From Magicicada septendecula (Eukaryota; Arthropoda; Insecta; Hemiptera; Cicadidae), in the NCBI GenBank assembly GCA_034769895.1, contig CM068373.1, positions 277,684,658 to 277,748,657 of the forward strand: a stretch of 64,000 nt of DNA, given 5' to 3'. The notes under the pieces were generated by a model. The model ran no database searches. It was not told the origin of the DNA and saw only the letters and a list, made by a program, of their open reading frames with translations. Positions within the stretch are counted from its first letter, which is position 1. Each line of letters opens with the position of its first letter. Below are positions 20,407 to 30,709 of the stretch, one piece after another. A program made the translations under genes and the position numbers.

Positions 20407-21732
20407 ATGTCGCAAACAAAATTAATGATGATGATCCAAAAATTGGAAGAAACAAAAAAAAAAAAGGAGCGAATGCTTCAAGGAAGGGAAGAAAGTAGCC
20501 AAAGAAGGAGACAGATGGAAGAAAGTGGCCGGAAATTTAGGGAGGAAATGAGAGAGAAGGGGGAAAGATGGAGAAAATCCATGAAAGAAAAAGAGGAAAA
20601 ATGGATAGAATCCTTCGGGGAGGAAACTAAAAAATGGGTAGAGTCCAAAGCGAAGGAGAGACAGAAGAAGAGAGAGGAGGATGAAAAACAAAGACAGATA
20701 GAGAGAGAAGAGGATGAAAGAAGGAGACAGAAAGAGAGAGAGGAAAATGAAAGAAGGAGACAAAAATATCGGGAGCAAAGAATAGGGGCGATAGAATATT
20801 GGAGAGAATTCCTGAGAGAGAATAGACGGAAAGAGAGAGAGGAGAGTGAAAAACAAATGCAGAAACTTCGGGAGGAAACTCAAAAATGGGTAGAGTCCAT
20901 TACGGAAAATAATAATGCAAATTACAAAACAGTAGACGAAAAGATCGAGGAGAGTAAGACTGACAATGACAGGGAGGTCGAGGTAATGGAGGAACAGGTA
21001 GAAGGATTACAGATTTTATTTCGTCATCTTCCAGAAACGAAAAATAATAATGCAAATTACGAAATAGTAGACGAAAAGATCGAGGAGAGTAAAACCGACA
21101 ATGATAGGGAGGTCGAGGTAATGGAGGAACAGGTAGAAGGATTACAGTTTCTATTTCGTCATCTTCCAGAAAATAATACCGGTCCTGAAACCATAGAGAA
21201 AAAAACAGTAGAAACGAAACAAAACATAGCTAATAGATTGGACAGACCGAGAAAAACAAACAGGGAGTATACAAAGGAAATAGGAGAAATGACTCAAGGC
21301 GGTTTAATTGATATACTTAACCCCCCGGTCACTGACCGCAGAGAAAGAAGTTATATGAAAGAATATAAACAGAATTTAATGAAAAGGGACAAAAAGAAAG
21401 AGTGTATTACAAAGAAAATCATAGGCCAAAATGCTTTTAAGGTAAGCGTGCCTAGAAAAAAGATACATCCCAAAAAGAAGGGAAATTATGAGGAACAAAT
21501 GGGCCAGCTTATAGAAAAATACGCTCAGGCAATAAGAGAAATAAGAAAGAAAAGGAATCGAGAGAATAGACCCCAGGCAAGTAATGACGAAAGACCCCGA
21601 GTATTTTATGTAAACCATGTATTGGCAGAAACTGGCCGAGAACCAGATAATGATCCCCAAAATGAAAGTGAGAGAGAGGAGGAATTCCGCTATGCAGAAA
21701 AATTATGGCCCAAACATGTGATGAGATGGTAA
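20407..21732 (+). CDS. Coiled-coil Gag-like ORF, internal copy 1 (441 aa)
   Basis: This is the only long ORF of the element. Residues 1-165 are extremely rich in Glu, Arg and Lys and read as one long charged coiled coil. A 45-residue segment, from NNNANYKTVDEKIEESKTDN to the FRHLPE motif, is then repeated in tandem (the DNA period is 135 bp, 20916 to 21051). The C-terminal third is basic (QNAFKVSVPRKKIHPKKKG) and ends in RYAEKLWPKHVMRW. There is no zinc knuckle, protease DTG or RT motif. The position just after the primer site suggests a Gag or Gag-replacement protein, but I do not recognise the family. The start at 20407 is the first ATG, 61 bp past the primer site. The second copy (26195-27520) encodes the same 441 residues, so the frame is intact. 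Confidence 0.75.
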   Translation: MSQTKLMMMIQKLEETKKKKERMLQGREESSQRRRQMEESGRKFREEMREKGERWRKSMKEKEEKWIESFGEETKKWVESKAKERQKKREEDEKQRQIEREEDERRRQKEREENERRRQKYREQRIGAIEYWREFLRENRRKEREESEKQMQKLREETQKWVESITENNNANYKTVDEKIEESKTDNDREVEVMEEQVEGLQILFRHLPETKNNNANYEIVDEKIEESKTDNDREVEVMEEQVEGLQFLFRHLPENNTGPETIEKKTVETKQNIANRLDRPRKTNREYTKEIGEMTQGGLIDILNPPVTDRRERSYMKEYKQNLMKRDKKKECITKKIIGQNAFKVSVPRKKIHPKKKGNYEEQMGQLIEKYAQAIREIRKKRNRENRPQASNDERPRVFYVNHVLAETGREPDNDPQNESEREEEFRYAEKLWPKHVMRW

Positions 21733-21736
21733 TGCC

Positions 21737-21856
21737 ATGGATTATTCATCCAGAATAAATGTCATAGACCAGGCATTTGAAGGAGTAGAGGTGCTAAACA
21801 TCGAAGGTCGAATATTGAAAAGAGAAGGAATAAAAAGGAATGGGAATGATAAATAA
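21737..21856 (+). CDS. Small ORF after the 441-aa ORF, 39 aa
   Basis: It starts 4 bp after the preceding stop, in another frame: MDYSSRINVIDQAFEGVEVL, then a basic end. It is conserved in the second copy (27525-27644), but those copies are too young for conservation to mean much. It may be a scrap of a former longer Gag-Pol frame. Confidence 0.25.
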   Translation: MDYSSRINVIDQAFEGVEVLNIEGRILKREGIKRNGNDK

Positions 21857-21859
21857 TGA

Positions 21860-23050
21860 CATAATATAAGGAACACAACCAAAAGGGGTTGAAATAATCA
21901 AGGTAATTAACCCAAACTGACAAATATAAACCCAAATACTATCAAACATGAAAACAATACCTACGAGGTAACTGACACAATTAGGAACAAGGTAAAAGGT
22001 ACGTATAACCAGACTTCATTAAAAAAGTACCATGATTAAAAAAAAAACCGCAAGTCGAATACTCAATAAGTGACCAAGTACCATGACCAAAGACCCAAGT
22101 CAAATACAGCATCATAGAGAAGGTACCTTGACTAAACATGTTAACGTGAATTTTTTAACTTAGCCATAATTAGAAAGGAGGTAGAGATTATTAAATAAAT
22201 ATAAATATTATTGTATAAAGATTATTATTATTAATAAATATTACGAGATGGACACATTCCACCAAAGGCATAATGATATATATAAAATATAGATTTATTT
22301 CCAATAGCCATGTCAACGTATATTTACCAGCTTACCCGTACTTAGAGAAGGAGAGAGATTATTGTTATTAATAAATATTACGAGATGGACACTTAGTAAA
22401 GGAGGAAAGAAGGAGAAATACTGTCATATATTTGATACTAAATGGAAATGATAAATGAAAAAAAAAAGAGAGGAAAACAGTGTGTTACATAAGAAGGTAA
22501 TGATGAATATGAATATAGCTATTAACATTGAATGATTTTAAACGATAATTTTAACCTGCGGAGAACGATATATTAATATAATTGTGAATTAATCAGAAGA
22601 GTTTAAGAAAGGGAATTTATGTGTAGGAGCCTATGGTCTTTGAATATTGTATTTTTTATTATTATTATTATTATTATTTGTTGCAAAGGTGCAATTATTA
22701 TTTTCTGAACAGGGATGTGTTGCCTCTGATTTCAGTAGTTATAGACAGGAAGGGACAGAGAATGTATGCCATAGCGAGCCACTCTGACTCCCAACCCTCT
22801 ATGTAAGTTAGGGAATTGATAGGGAATTATATCAAAGATTAATTATATAACATCAAGGCAAAAAGGAAAGGAATAGGTGATACGACAAAGAACGAGCTAG
22901 GAATATTGAGTTGGATTAATATATTAAAGGAGTAGTACAGGAATTTAATTATAAGATAAAAGAATGAGATATAAAGAAGCTAATAAAAGGTTATTATAGA
23001 GATGATAATTTCATCAAAACCAAAGATATGTTTTTCCAAAATTATCAACT
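21860..23050 (+). other. Non-coding 3' part of internal region 1
   Basis: About 1.2 kb of AT-rich sequence where pol would lie in an autonomous element. No RT, RNase H or integrase motif is found in any frame. It contains a (TTA)n tract at about 22650-22678 and a short repeated segment (ATAAATATTACGAGATGGAC, at 22234 and 22373). Confidence 0.6.
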
Positions 23051-23066
23051 TTAACGGAGAGGCATA
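23051..23066 (+). other. Candidate polypurine tract, internal region 1
   Basis: TTAACGGAGAGGCATA directly precedes the TG start of LTR 2. It is only partly purine (CGGAGAGG), so it is a weak but correctly placed plus-strand primer site. The same bases precede LTR 3 at 28841-28856. Confidence 0.4.
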
Positions 23067-23636
23067 TGTAACGTCACAGAACGTTCCATAAAAGAAATCA
23101 TTTATATAGTAAGTTAGCATAAGAGGAAAGTGAGGTGAACAGTATCGAACCCAAGTAGTCCCAAAAAATTGTGTAATTTTGTATAATAATTATTTCTATC
23201 AACTTGAAAAAACGACCAAACTATGACTAAGACAAAACCCCATATATATTATTAAAGTGAATAAGAGTGAAAAAACCATAAGACACTATAAGAGAGAGAA
23301 ATAATGTCAGAATCCACCAAAATAAAGTCAATAATTATTAAGTTTTATAACTATGAATATAGTATTAAAAACTATTTTTTGTGAATGAATGGGCATGATC
23401 CATTATTATCTTATGTGATGTAAATAAAATAAATGTATTAAATGATTTAAATACATTATTAGAAAGAGTTTAAGTTAGAATAAAAATGATATATTTGCAA
23501 TGACAAAAAAATATTAATGTGTTGGATTTGAGACCATACACCAAGATTTCATGAAAAAAATTAATTATTATCAGATTTAAATAAAAACTATATGTAATTG
23601 TCAAGCAGACAATAGTGAACAATTTATCTTAAATAA

Positions 23637-23873
23637 AGAAAGCTGTCAAATGAATACATTTGTCGGGAAAAAGACAGAAGACCGAAATGTTACAACTGTG
23701 GAAAACATGGTCATCTACAGGTAGACTGCTGGGCGGAGAAGATACCGAGAGAAGAGAGTGATCGCACCAATTCGAGAAGTAAAGCCCCAGAACAGCACAC
23801 AGTTTCCACGCTACACAAAACCAGTGGAAACTTGATTGTTAATGTCAAAATAGCCAAAAACAGTGTTAACTAA
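23637..23873 (+). pseudogene. Gag zinc-knuckle fragment embedded in LTR 2
   Basis: A 78-codon stop-to-stop frame without a start ATG encodes RPKCYNCGKHGHLQVDCW (23679-23732), a perfect C-X2-C-X4-H-X4-C retroviral nucleocapsid knuckle. A basic linker follows, then SGNLIVNVKIAKNSVN and a stop, which resembles the approach to a retropepsin domain. The stretch is Gag-Pol-derived sequence in sense orientation inside the predicted U3. It is deleted in LTR 1 and identical in LTR 3. Confidence 0.7.
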
Positions 23874-24839
23874 AAACATGTAATAGGCATCTAATATTGT
23901 ATAATTTATGAATTTAGTGTTGCCAAAATGCAACCAAATTGCATTAGAAAGCTGTAATATGATATAAAGCAACTATACTAATATACCTGACCAACTTTAA
24001 CATTGTAATAGTCAAGTTAGCAAAATATTTACTTATACCATGTATGGCTGGAACCAATTATCCAGTACAAAAATAATCATATCTGGCTAAATACTTACAT
24101 AATACTAACAAAAATAAGATAGAAAGGTACAATACATCAGTATACCTTAATAAGAAACAAACTCAGTTGAAAGTAAAGTCAATTCTAAAAGAATTTAACT
24201 AATTAGAGTGAGATTTGTCACGCCATAAAAAAAGGACATATCAAGACCAATCAATGATGCTATGTCATCTTGTGATAAATATAATATATGTACAGAGTAA
24301 CCAGGTATCACAAAAGATAGACAAAATAATAAACTCTGTGTGTACAGTAGTGAAATAATACATATATTAAAGAAAAAGACTAATCATTGTATTAGAAAAC
24401 TGACAAGAATCTAGGCCATGAGCAGAGGCCATATAAAATTGTATTTATTTCTGTTTTATTTATGTTAAAATTTGTTTATTTTGTTGTAGGAAAGTAGTAG
24501 TATTAGATGTTCAGCTTGTGGAAGGAACTTAGTAACTCCACAACAATTTTTGTTATAAAAAATGAGTTTTCAATGACAACAACTCAAGGTGAGGGTTGTA
24601 TATTGTATTGTTTATTAGACTTAAGTTAATTAGAAACCAATCATATTTAGTATCGCTAGATTCAGTTAAAAACAGGGAATCTAAATGTATTAATGGCATA
24701 CAAATTGTGAGTACTAATGTAAAACTGTTTGATAAATACCAGTGTAATTTTTGAAATATCCTTTGTATGAAGAATAAGAAATTCGTTCTAAAAGCTTCTA
24801 CGGAAGTGAAAATTGTTCTATGACATTCCATTTCGTTTA

Positions 24840-24857
24840 TTCTCGAACATTCTAGAA
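24840..24857 (+). promoter_or_regulatory. Heat-shock element in LTR 2
   Basis: It has the same four-unit TTC-nn-GAA-nn-TTC-nn-GAA site as LTR 1, again 72 bp (start to start) before the TATA box. Confidence 0.75.
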
Positions 24858-24911
24858 AGAATTTTTACACAAATATACCGGAAGTTGATGAAAACAGTCA
24901 TCCTGAATTAG

Positions 24912-24919
24912 TATAAAAG
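24912..24919 (+). promoter_or_regulatory. TATA box of LTR 2
   Basis: TATAAAAG, identical in context to LTR 1. Confidence 0.7.
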
Positions 24920-26130
24920 AGAGACCAAATCGACCGAAAAACACTTGAAACTTGAACTCCAGAACTGATGCATCTCACACAACACTGATCAACGCAGCTA
25001 AGGCGAAACCGAAGAGGCGAGAAATCGACAAGACACGGCAGGAAGGCTTTTCCCGTACATAGACATACCGACTGACTTAACCTCAACGAGAATCTTCGCC
25101 AAATGTATCGCTGAAATAGAGCAGCGATACGGCAAATTTTAATAGAAATCACGCAGCCAGAACGTCAAGCGGCCCAGGAGGGACCAAAATTTAAATAGAG
25201 AACGAATTCTGCTGTGTTCGCATTGACTGACTAACTTGACAAAAAATCCCCTTTCACGTAAACATACAATACACAAAGCCTTCCTCAACACTGCATGGGA
25301 ATCAGCGCTGCGGTGGCCGATTTCTGAATTAACGCTAAACAGATGATTCGTAACGGCGGCGTTTGAACGATATTCTACTGCCAAACGTTTTTACAAACGT
25401 GCGGAAAAAGTAATGATCGCAAAATTTGACTTTAAATAGATTCAGTGTACACCCGAAGAGGCGAGATTGAGAAACTACCCGAAAGGAGTGTCCAGTGCGA
25501 GAATAAATAACCATTGGAACGTGAGTTACCAAAATTAAAGTCATTTGTTACCTGGTTACATTTATCACACAGTTGTACTTCACACGCTACACATACACCT
25601 TCAAATCACTTAGTTTTTTCTTGTAAGGCATCTAATTGATATGTCTTGGTAGTTCAAAGGAGTCACGTCCTGAGAGTAAAGATTTTTCACGTATTAAACT
25701 CATGCTTTTCAACTGAGTCAAAATCTGAAATATACTAGCCGATACTTGATTGGATATATAAAAAATTGTCAATAATAATAACTTGTAAAATTTTTTCTCT
25801 GCAATTTTATAATTTTTTTCTATGAATGTTAGTCCTTCAGACGATTTGTTTGTTTTTAAAGAATCATTAAACTTAACTGATTTTTCCAAGCTAAACTGAC
25901 TTGTTTAAATTTTTTCGTAGATTTAAAAATTTTATCAATCACATTTTTTTCTTGGAACAAACGTTTCCAAGTGGCGCCCACAAAAAGCATAGTATTAAGT
26001 TGTGTTACAGGACTACATCACAGCAGAGGATCCAGTCAACGGTAAGTGACAAAAGTGCGCGGAGGTAACGCCCGACATTTTACAACACAAACATTTACAC
26101 AACACCCACTACTTGTTTTTCGTTATAAAT

Positions 26131-26151
26131 TGGCAGCCCAACTAGTGAGGC
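26131..26151 (+). other. Primer-binding-like site, internal region 2
   Basis: The same lysine-tRNA-like TGGCAGCCCAAC site as in internal region 1, 3 bases after LTR 2. Confidence 0.55.
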
Positions 26152-26194
26152 TTGAAAAAGACGGAACAAGCCCGGCAACTACCAACATATTATA

Positions 26195-27520
26195 ATGTCG
26201 CAAACAAAATTAATGATGATGATCCAAAAATTGGAAGAAACAAAAAAAAAAAAGGAGCGAATGCTTCAAGGAAGGGAAGAAAGTAGCCAAAGAAGGAGAC
26301 AGATGGAAGAAAGTGGCCGGAAATTTAGGGAGGAAATGAGAGAGAAGGGGGAAAGATGGAGAAAATCCATGAAAGAAAAAGAGGAAAAATGGATAGAATC
26401 CTTCGGGGAGGAAACTAAAAAATGGGTAGAGTCCAAAGCGAAGGAGAGACAGAAGAAGAGAGAGGAGGATGAAAAACAAAGACAGATAGAGAGAGAAGAG
26501 GATGAAAGAAGGAGACAGAAAGAGAGAGAGGAAAATGAAAGAAGGAGACAAAAATATCGGGAGCAAAGAATAGGGGCGATAGAATATTGGAGAGAATTCC
26601 TGAGAGAGAATAGACGGAAAGAGAGAGAGGAGAGTGAAAAACAAATGCAGAAACTTCGGGAGGAAACTCAAAAATGGGTAGAGTCCATTACGGAAAATAA
26701 TAATGCAAATTACAAAACAGTAGACGAAAAGATCGAGGAGAGTAAGACTGACAATGACAGGGAGGTCGAGGTAATGGAGGAACAGGTAGAAGGATTACAG
26801 ATTTTATTTCGTCATCTTCCAGAAACGAAAAATAATAATGCAAATTACGAAATAGTAGACGAAAAGATCGAGGAGAGTAAAACCGACAATGATAGGGAGG
26901 TCGAGGTAATGGAGGAACAGGTAGAAGGATTACAGTTTCTATTTCGTCATCTTCCAGAAAATAATACCGGTCCTGAAACCATAGAGAAAAAAACAGTAGA
27001 AACGAAACAAAACATAGCTAATAGATTGGACAGACCGAGAAAAACAAACAGGGAGTATACAAAGGAAATAGGAGAAATGACTCAAGGCGGTTTAATTGAT
27101 ATACTTAACCCCCCGGTCACTGACCGCAGAGAAAGAAGTTATATGAAAGAATATAAACAGAATTTAATGAAAAGGGACAAAAAGAAAGAGTGTATTACAA
27201 AGAAAATCATAGGCCAAAATGCTTTTAAGGTAAGCGTGCCTAGAAAAAAGATACATCCCAAAAAGAAGGGAAATTATGAGGAACAAATGGGCCAGCTTAT
27301 AGAAAAATACGCTCAGGCAATAAGAGAAATAAGAAAGAAAAGGAATCGAGAGAATAGACCCCAGGCAAGTAATGACGAAAGACCCCGAGTATTTTATGTA
27401 AACCATGTATTGGCAGAAACTGGCCGAGAACCAGATAATGATCCCCAAAATGAAAGTGAGAGAGAGGAGGAATTCCGCTATGCAGAAAAATTATGGCCCA
27501 AACATGTGATGAGATGGTAA
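26195..27520 (+). CDS. Coiled-coil Gag-like ORF, internal copy 2 (441 aa)
   Basis: The protein is the same as that of 20407-21732: a long charged N-terminal coiled coil, a tandem 45-residue duplication and a basic C-terminal third. Two intact identical frames in adjacent units show that neither copy has begun to decay. The array therefore formed very recently, or gene conversion keeps the copies uniform. Function unknown; probably the structural (Gag-like) protein of this non-autonomous element. Confidence 0.75.
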   Translation: MSQTKLMMMIQKLEETKKKKERMLQGREESSQRRRQMEESGRKFREEMREKGERWRKSMKEKEEKWIESFGEETKKWVESKAKERQKKREEDEKQRQIEREEDERRRQKEREENERRRQKYREQRIGAIEYWREFLRENRRKEREESEKQMQKLREETQKWVESITENNNANYKTVDEKIEESKTDNDREVEVMEEQVEGLQILFRHLPETKNNNANYEIVDEKIEESKTDNDREVEVMEEQVEGLQFLFRHLPENNTGPETIEKKTVETKQNIANRLDRPRKTNREYTKEIGEMTQGGLIDILNPPVTDRRERSYMKEYKQNLMKRDKKKECITKKIIGQNAFKVSVPRKKIHPKKKGNYEEQMGQLIEKYAQAIREIRKKRNRENRPQASNDERPRVFYVNHVLAETGREPDNDPQNESEREEEFRYAEKLWPKHVMRW

Positions 27521-27524
27521 TGCC

Positions 27525-27644
27525 ATGGATTATTCATCCAGAATAAATGTCATAGACCAGGCATTTGAAGGAGTAGAGGTGCTAAACATCGAAGGTCGAA
27601 TATTGAAAAGAGAAGGAATAAAAAGGAATGGGAATGATAAATAA
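27525..27644 (+). CDS. Small ORF after the second 441-aa ORF, 39 aa
   Basis: Copy of the 21737-21856 ORF, with the same caveats. Confidence 0.25.
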   Translation: MDYSSRINVIDQAFEGVEVLNIEGRILKREGIKRNGNDK

Positions 27645-27649
27645 TGACA

Positions 27650-28856
27650 TAATATAAGGAACACAACCAAAAGGGGTTGAAATAATCAAGGTAATTAACC
27701 CAAACTGACAAATATAAACCCAAATACTATCAAACATGAAAACAATACCTACGAGGTAACTGACACAATTAGGAACAAGGTAAAAGGTACGTATAACCAG
27801 ACTTCATTAAAAAAGTACCATGATTAAAAAAAAAAAACCGCAAGTCGAATACTCAATAAGTGACCAAGTACCATGACCAAAGACCCAAGTCAAATACAGC
27901 ATCATAGAGAAGGTACCTTGACTAAACATGTTAACGTGAATTTTTTAACTTAGCCATAATTAGAAAGGAGGTAGAGATTATTAAATAAATATAAATATTA
28001 TTGTATAAAGATTATTATTATTAATAAATATTACGAGATGGACACATTCCACCAAAGGCATAATGATATATATAAAATATAGATTTATTTCCAATAGCCA
28101 TGTCAACGTATATTTACCAGCTTACCCGTACTTAGAGAAGGAGAGAGATTATTGTTATTAATAAATATTACGAGATGGACACTTAGTAAAGGAGGAAAGA
28201 AGGAGAAATACTGTCATATATTTGATACTAAATGGAAATGATAAATGAAAAAAAAAAGAGAGGAAAACAGTGTGTTACATAAGAAGGTAATGATGAATAT
28301 GAATATAGCTATTAACATTGAATGATTTTAAACGATAATTTTAACCTGCGGAGAACGATATATTAATATAATTGTGAATTAATCAGAAGAGTTTAAGAAA
28401 GGGAATTTATGTGTAGGAGCCTATGGTCTTTGAATATTGTATTTATTATTATTATTATTATTATTATTTGTTGCAAAGGTGCAATTATTATTTTCTGAAC
28501 AGGGATGTGTTGCCTCTGATTTCAGTAGTTATAGACAGGAAGGGACAGAGAATGTATGCCATAGCGAGCCACTCTGACTCCCAACCCTCTATGTAAGTTA
28601 GGGAATTGATAGGGAATTATATCAAAGATTAATTATATAACATCAAGGCAAAAAGGAAAGGAATAGGTGATACGACAAAGAACGAGCTAGGAATATTGAG
28701 TTGGATTAATATATTAAAGGAGTAGTACAGGAATTTAATTATAAGATAAAAGAATGAGATATAAAGAAGCTAATAAAAGGTTATTATAGAGATGATAATT
28801 TCATCAAAACCAAAGATATGTTTTTCCAAAATTATCAACTTTAACGGAGAGGCATA
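27650..28856 (+). other. Non-coding 3' part of internal region 2
   Basis: It matches 21860-23066 except for homopolymer and TTA-tract length changes (for example a poly-A run near 27830 that is longer by 2). No pol motifs. It ends in the same candidate polypurine tract. Confidence 0.6.
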
Positions 28857-29426
28857 TGTAACGTCACAGAACGTTCCATAAAAGAAATCATTTATATAGT
28901 AAGTTAGCATAAGAGGAAAGTGAGGTGAACAGTATCGAACCCAAGTAGTCCCAAAAAATTGTGTAATTTTGTATAATAATTATTTCTATCAACTTGAAAA
29001 AACGACCAAACTATGACTAAGACAAAACCCCATATATATTATTAAAGTGAATAAGAGTGAAAAAACCATAAGACACTATAAGAGAGAGAAATAATGTCAG
29101 AATCCACCAAAATAAAGTCAATAATTATTAAGTTTTATAACTATGAATATAGTATTAAAAACTATTTTTTGTGAATGAATGGGCATGATCCATTATTATC
29201 TTATGTGATGTAAATAAAATAAATGTATTAAATGATTTAAATACATTATTAGAAAGAGTTTAAGTTAGAATAAAAATGATATATTTGCAATGACAAAAAA
29301 ATATTAATGTGTTGGATTTGAGACCATACACCAAGATTTCATGAAAAAAATTAATTATTATCAGATTTAAATAAAAACTATATGTAATTGTCAAGCAGAC
29401 AATAGTGAACAATTTATCTTAAATAA

Positions 29427-29663
29427 AGAAAGCTGTCAAATGAATACATTTGTCGGGAAAAAGACAGAAGACCGAAATGTTACAACTGTGGAAAACATGG
29501 TCATCTACAGGTAGACTGCTGGGCGGAGAAGATACCGAGAGAAGAGAGTGATCGCACCAATTCGAGAAGTAAAGCCCCAGAACAGCACACAGTTTCCACG
29601 CTACACAAAACCAGTGGAAACTTGATTGTTAATGTCAAAATAGCCAAAAACAGTGTTAACTAA
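29427..29663 (+). pseudogene. Gag zinc-knuckle fragment embedded in LTR 3
   Basis: Same sequence as 23637-23873. The CCHC cysteines and histidine fall at 29478-29519. Confidence 0.7.
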
Positions 29664-30629
29664 AAACATGTAATAGGCATCTAATATTGTATAATTTATG
29701 AATTTAGTGTTGCCAAAATGCAACCAAATTGCATTAGAAAGCTGTAATATGATATAAAGCAACTATACTAATATACCTGACCAACTTTAACATTGTAATA
29801 GTCAAGTTAGCAAAATATTTACTTATACCATGTATGGCTGGAACCAATTATCCAGTACAAAAATAATCATATCTGGCTAAATACTTACATAATACTAACA
29901 AAAATAAGATAGAAAGGTACAATACATCAGTATACCTTAATAAGAAACAAACTCAGTTGAAAGTAAAGTCAATTCTAAAAGAATTTAACTAATTAGAGTG
30001 AGATTTGTCACGCCATAAAAAAAGGACATATCAAGACCAATCAATGATGCTATGTCATCTTGTGATAAATATAATATATGTACAGAGTAACCAGGTATCA
30101 CAAAAGATAGACAAAATAATAAACTCTGTGTGTACAGTAGTGAAATAATACATATATTAAAGAAAAAGACTAATCATTGTATTAGAAAACTGACAAGAAT
30201 CTAGGCCATGCGCAGAGGCCATATAAAATTGTATTTATTTCTGTTTTATTTATGTTAAAATTTGTTTATTTTGTTGTAGGAAAGTAGTAGTATTAGATGT
30301 TCAGCTTGTGGAAGGAACTTAGTAACTCCACAACAATTTTTGTTATAAAAAATGAGTTTTCAATGACAACAACTCAAGGTGAGGGTTGTATATTGTATTG
30401 TTTATTAGACTTAAGTTAATTAGAAACCAATCATATTTAGTATCGCTAGATTCAGTTAAAAACAGGGAATCTAAATGTATTAATGGCATACAAATTGTGA
30501 GTACTAATGTAAAACTGTTTGATAAATACCAGTGTAATTTTTGAAATATCCTTTGTATGAAGAATAAGAAATTCGTTCTAAAAGCTTCTACGGAAGTGAA
30601 AATTGTTCTATGACATTCCATTTCGTTTA

Positions 30630-30647
30630 TTCTCGAACATTCTAGAA
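30630..30647 (+). promoter_or_regulatory. Heat-shock element in LTR 3
   Basis: Identical four-unit heat-shock element, with the same 72-bp start-to-start spacing to the TATA box. Confidence 0.75.
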
Positions 30648-30701
30648 AGAATTTTTACACAAATATACCGGAAGTTGATGAAAACAGTCATCCTGAATTA
30701 G

Positions 30702-30709
30702 TATAAAAG
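30702..30709 (+). promoter_or_regulatory. TATA box of LTR 3
   Basis: TATAAAAG. As the outermost 3' LTR, transcription from here would read into the flanking sequence after 31922. Confidence 0.7.

Larger units (their letters stand above)
23067..26127 (+). repeat. LTR 2 of the array, 3061 bp
   Basis: The central LTR is shared by both units. It has the full-length structure, including the zinc-knuckle segment at 23637-23873, and matches LTR 3 except for single substitutions and the last 20 bases. It starts TGTAACGTCA and ends CGTTATA before the second primer site. Confidence 0.8.

Noticed and set aside
20422..20883. 153-codon minus-strand ORF rich in Leu, Phe and Ser, opposite the coiled-coil ORF
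   Set aside because: It is the antisense shadow of Glu/Lys/Arg codons. The hydrophobic look follows from the complement of GAA/GAG/AAA.
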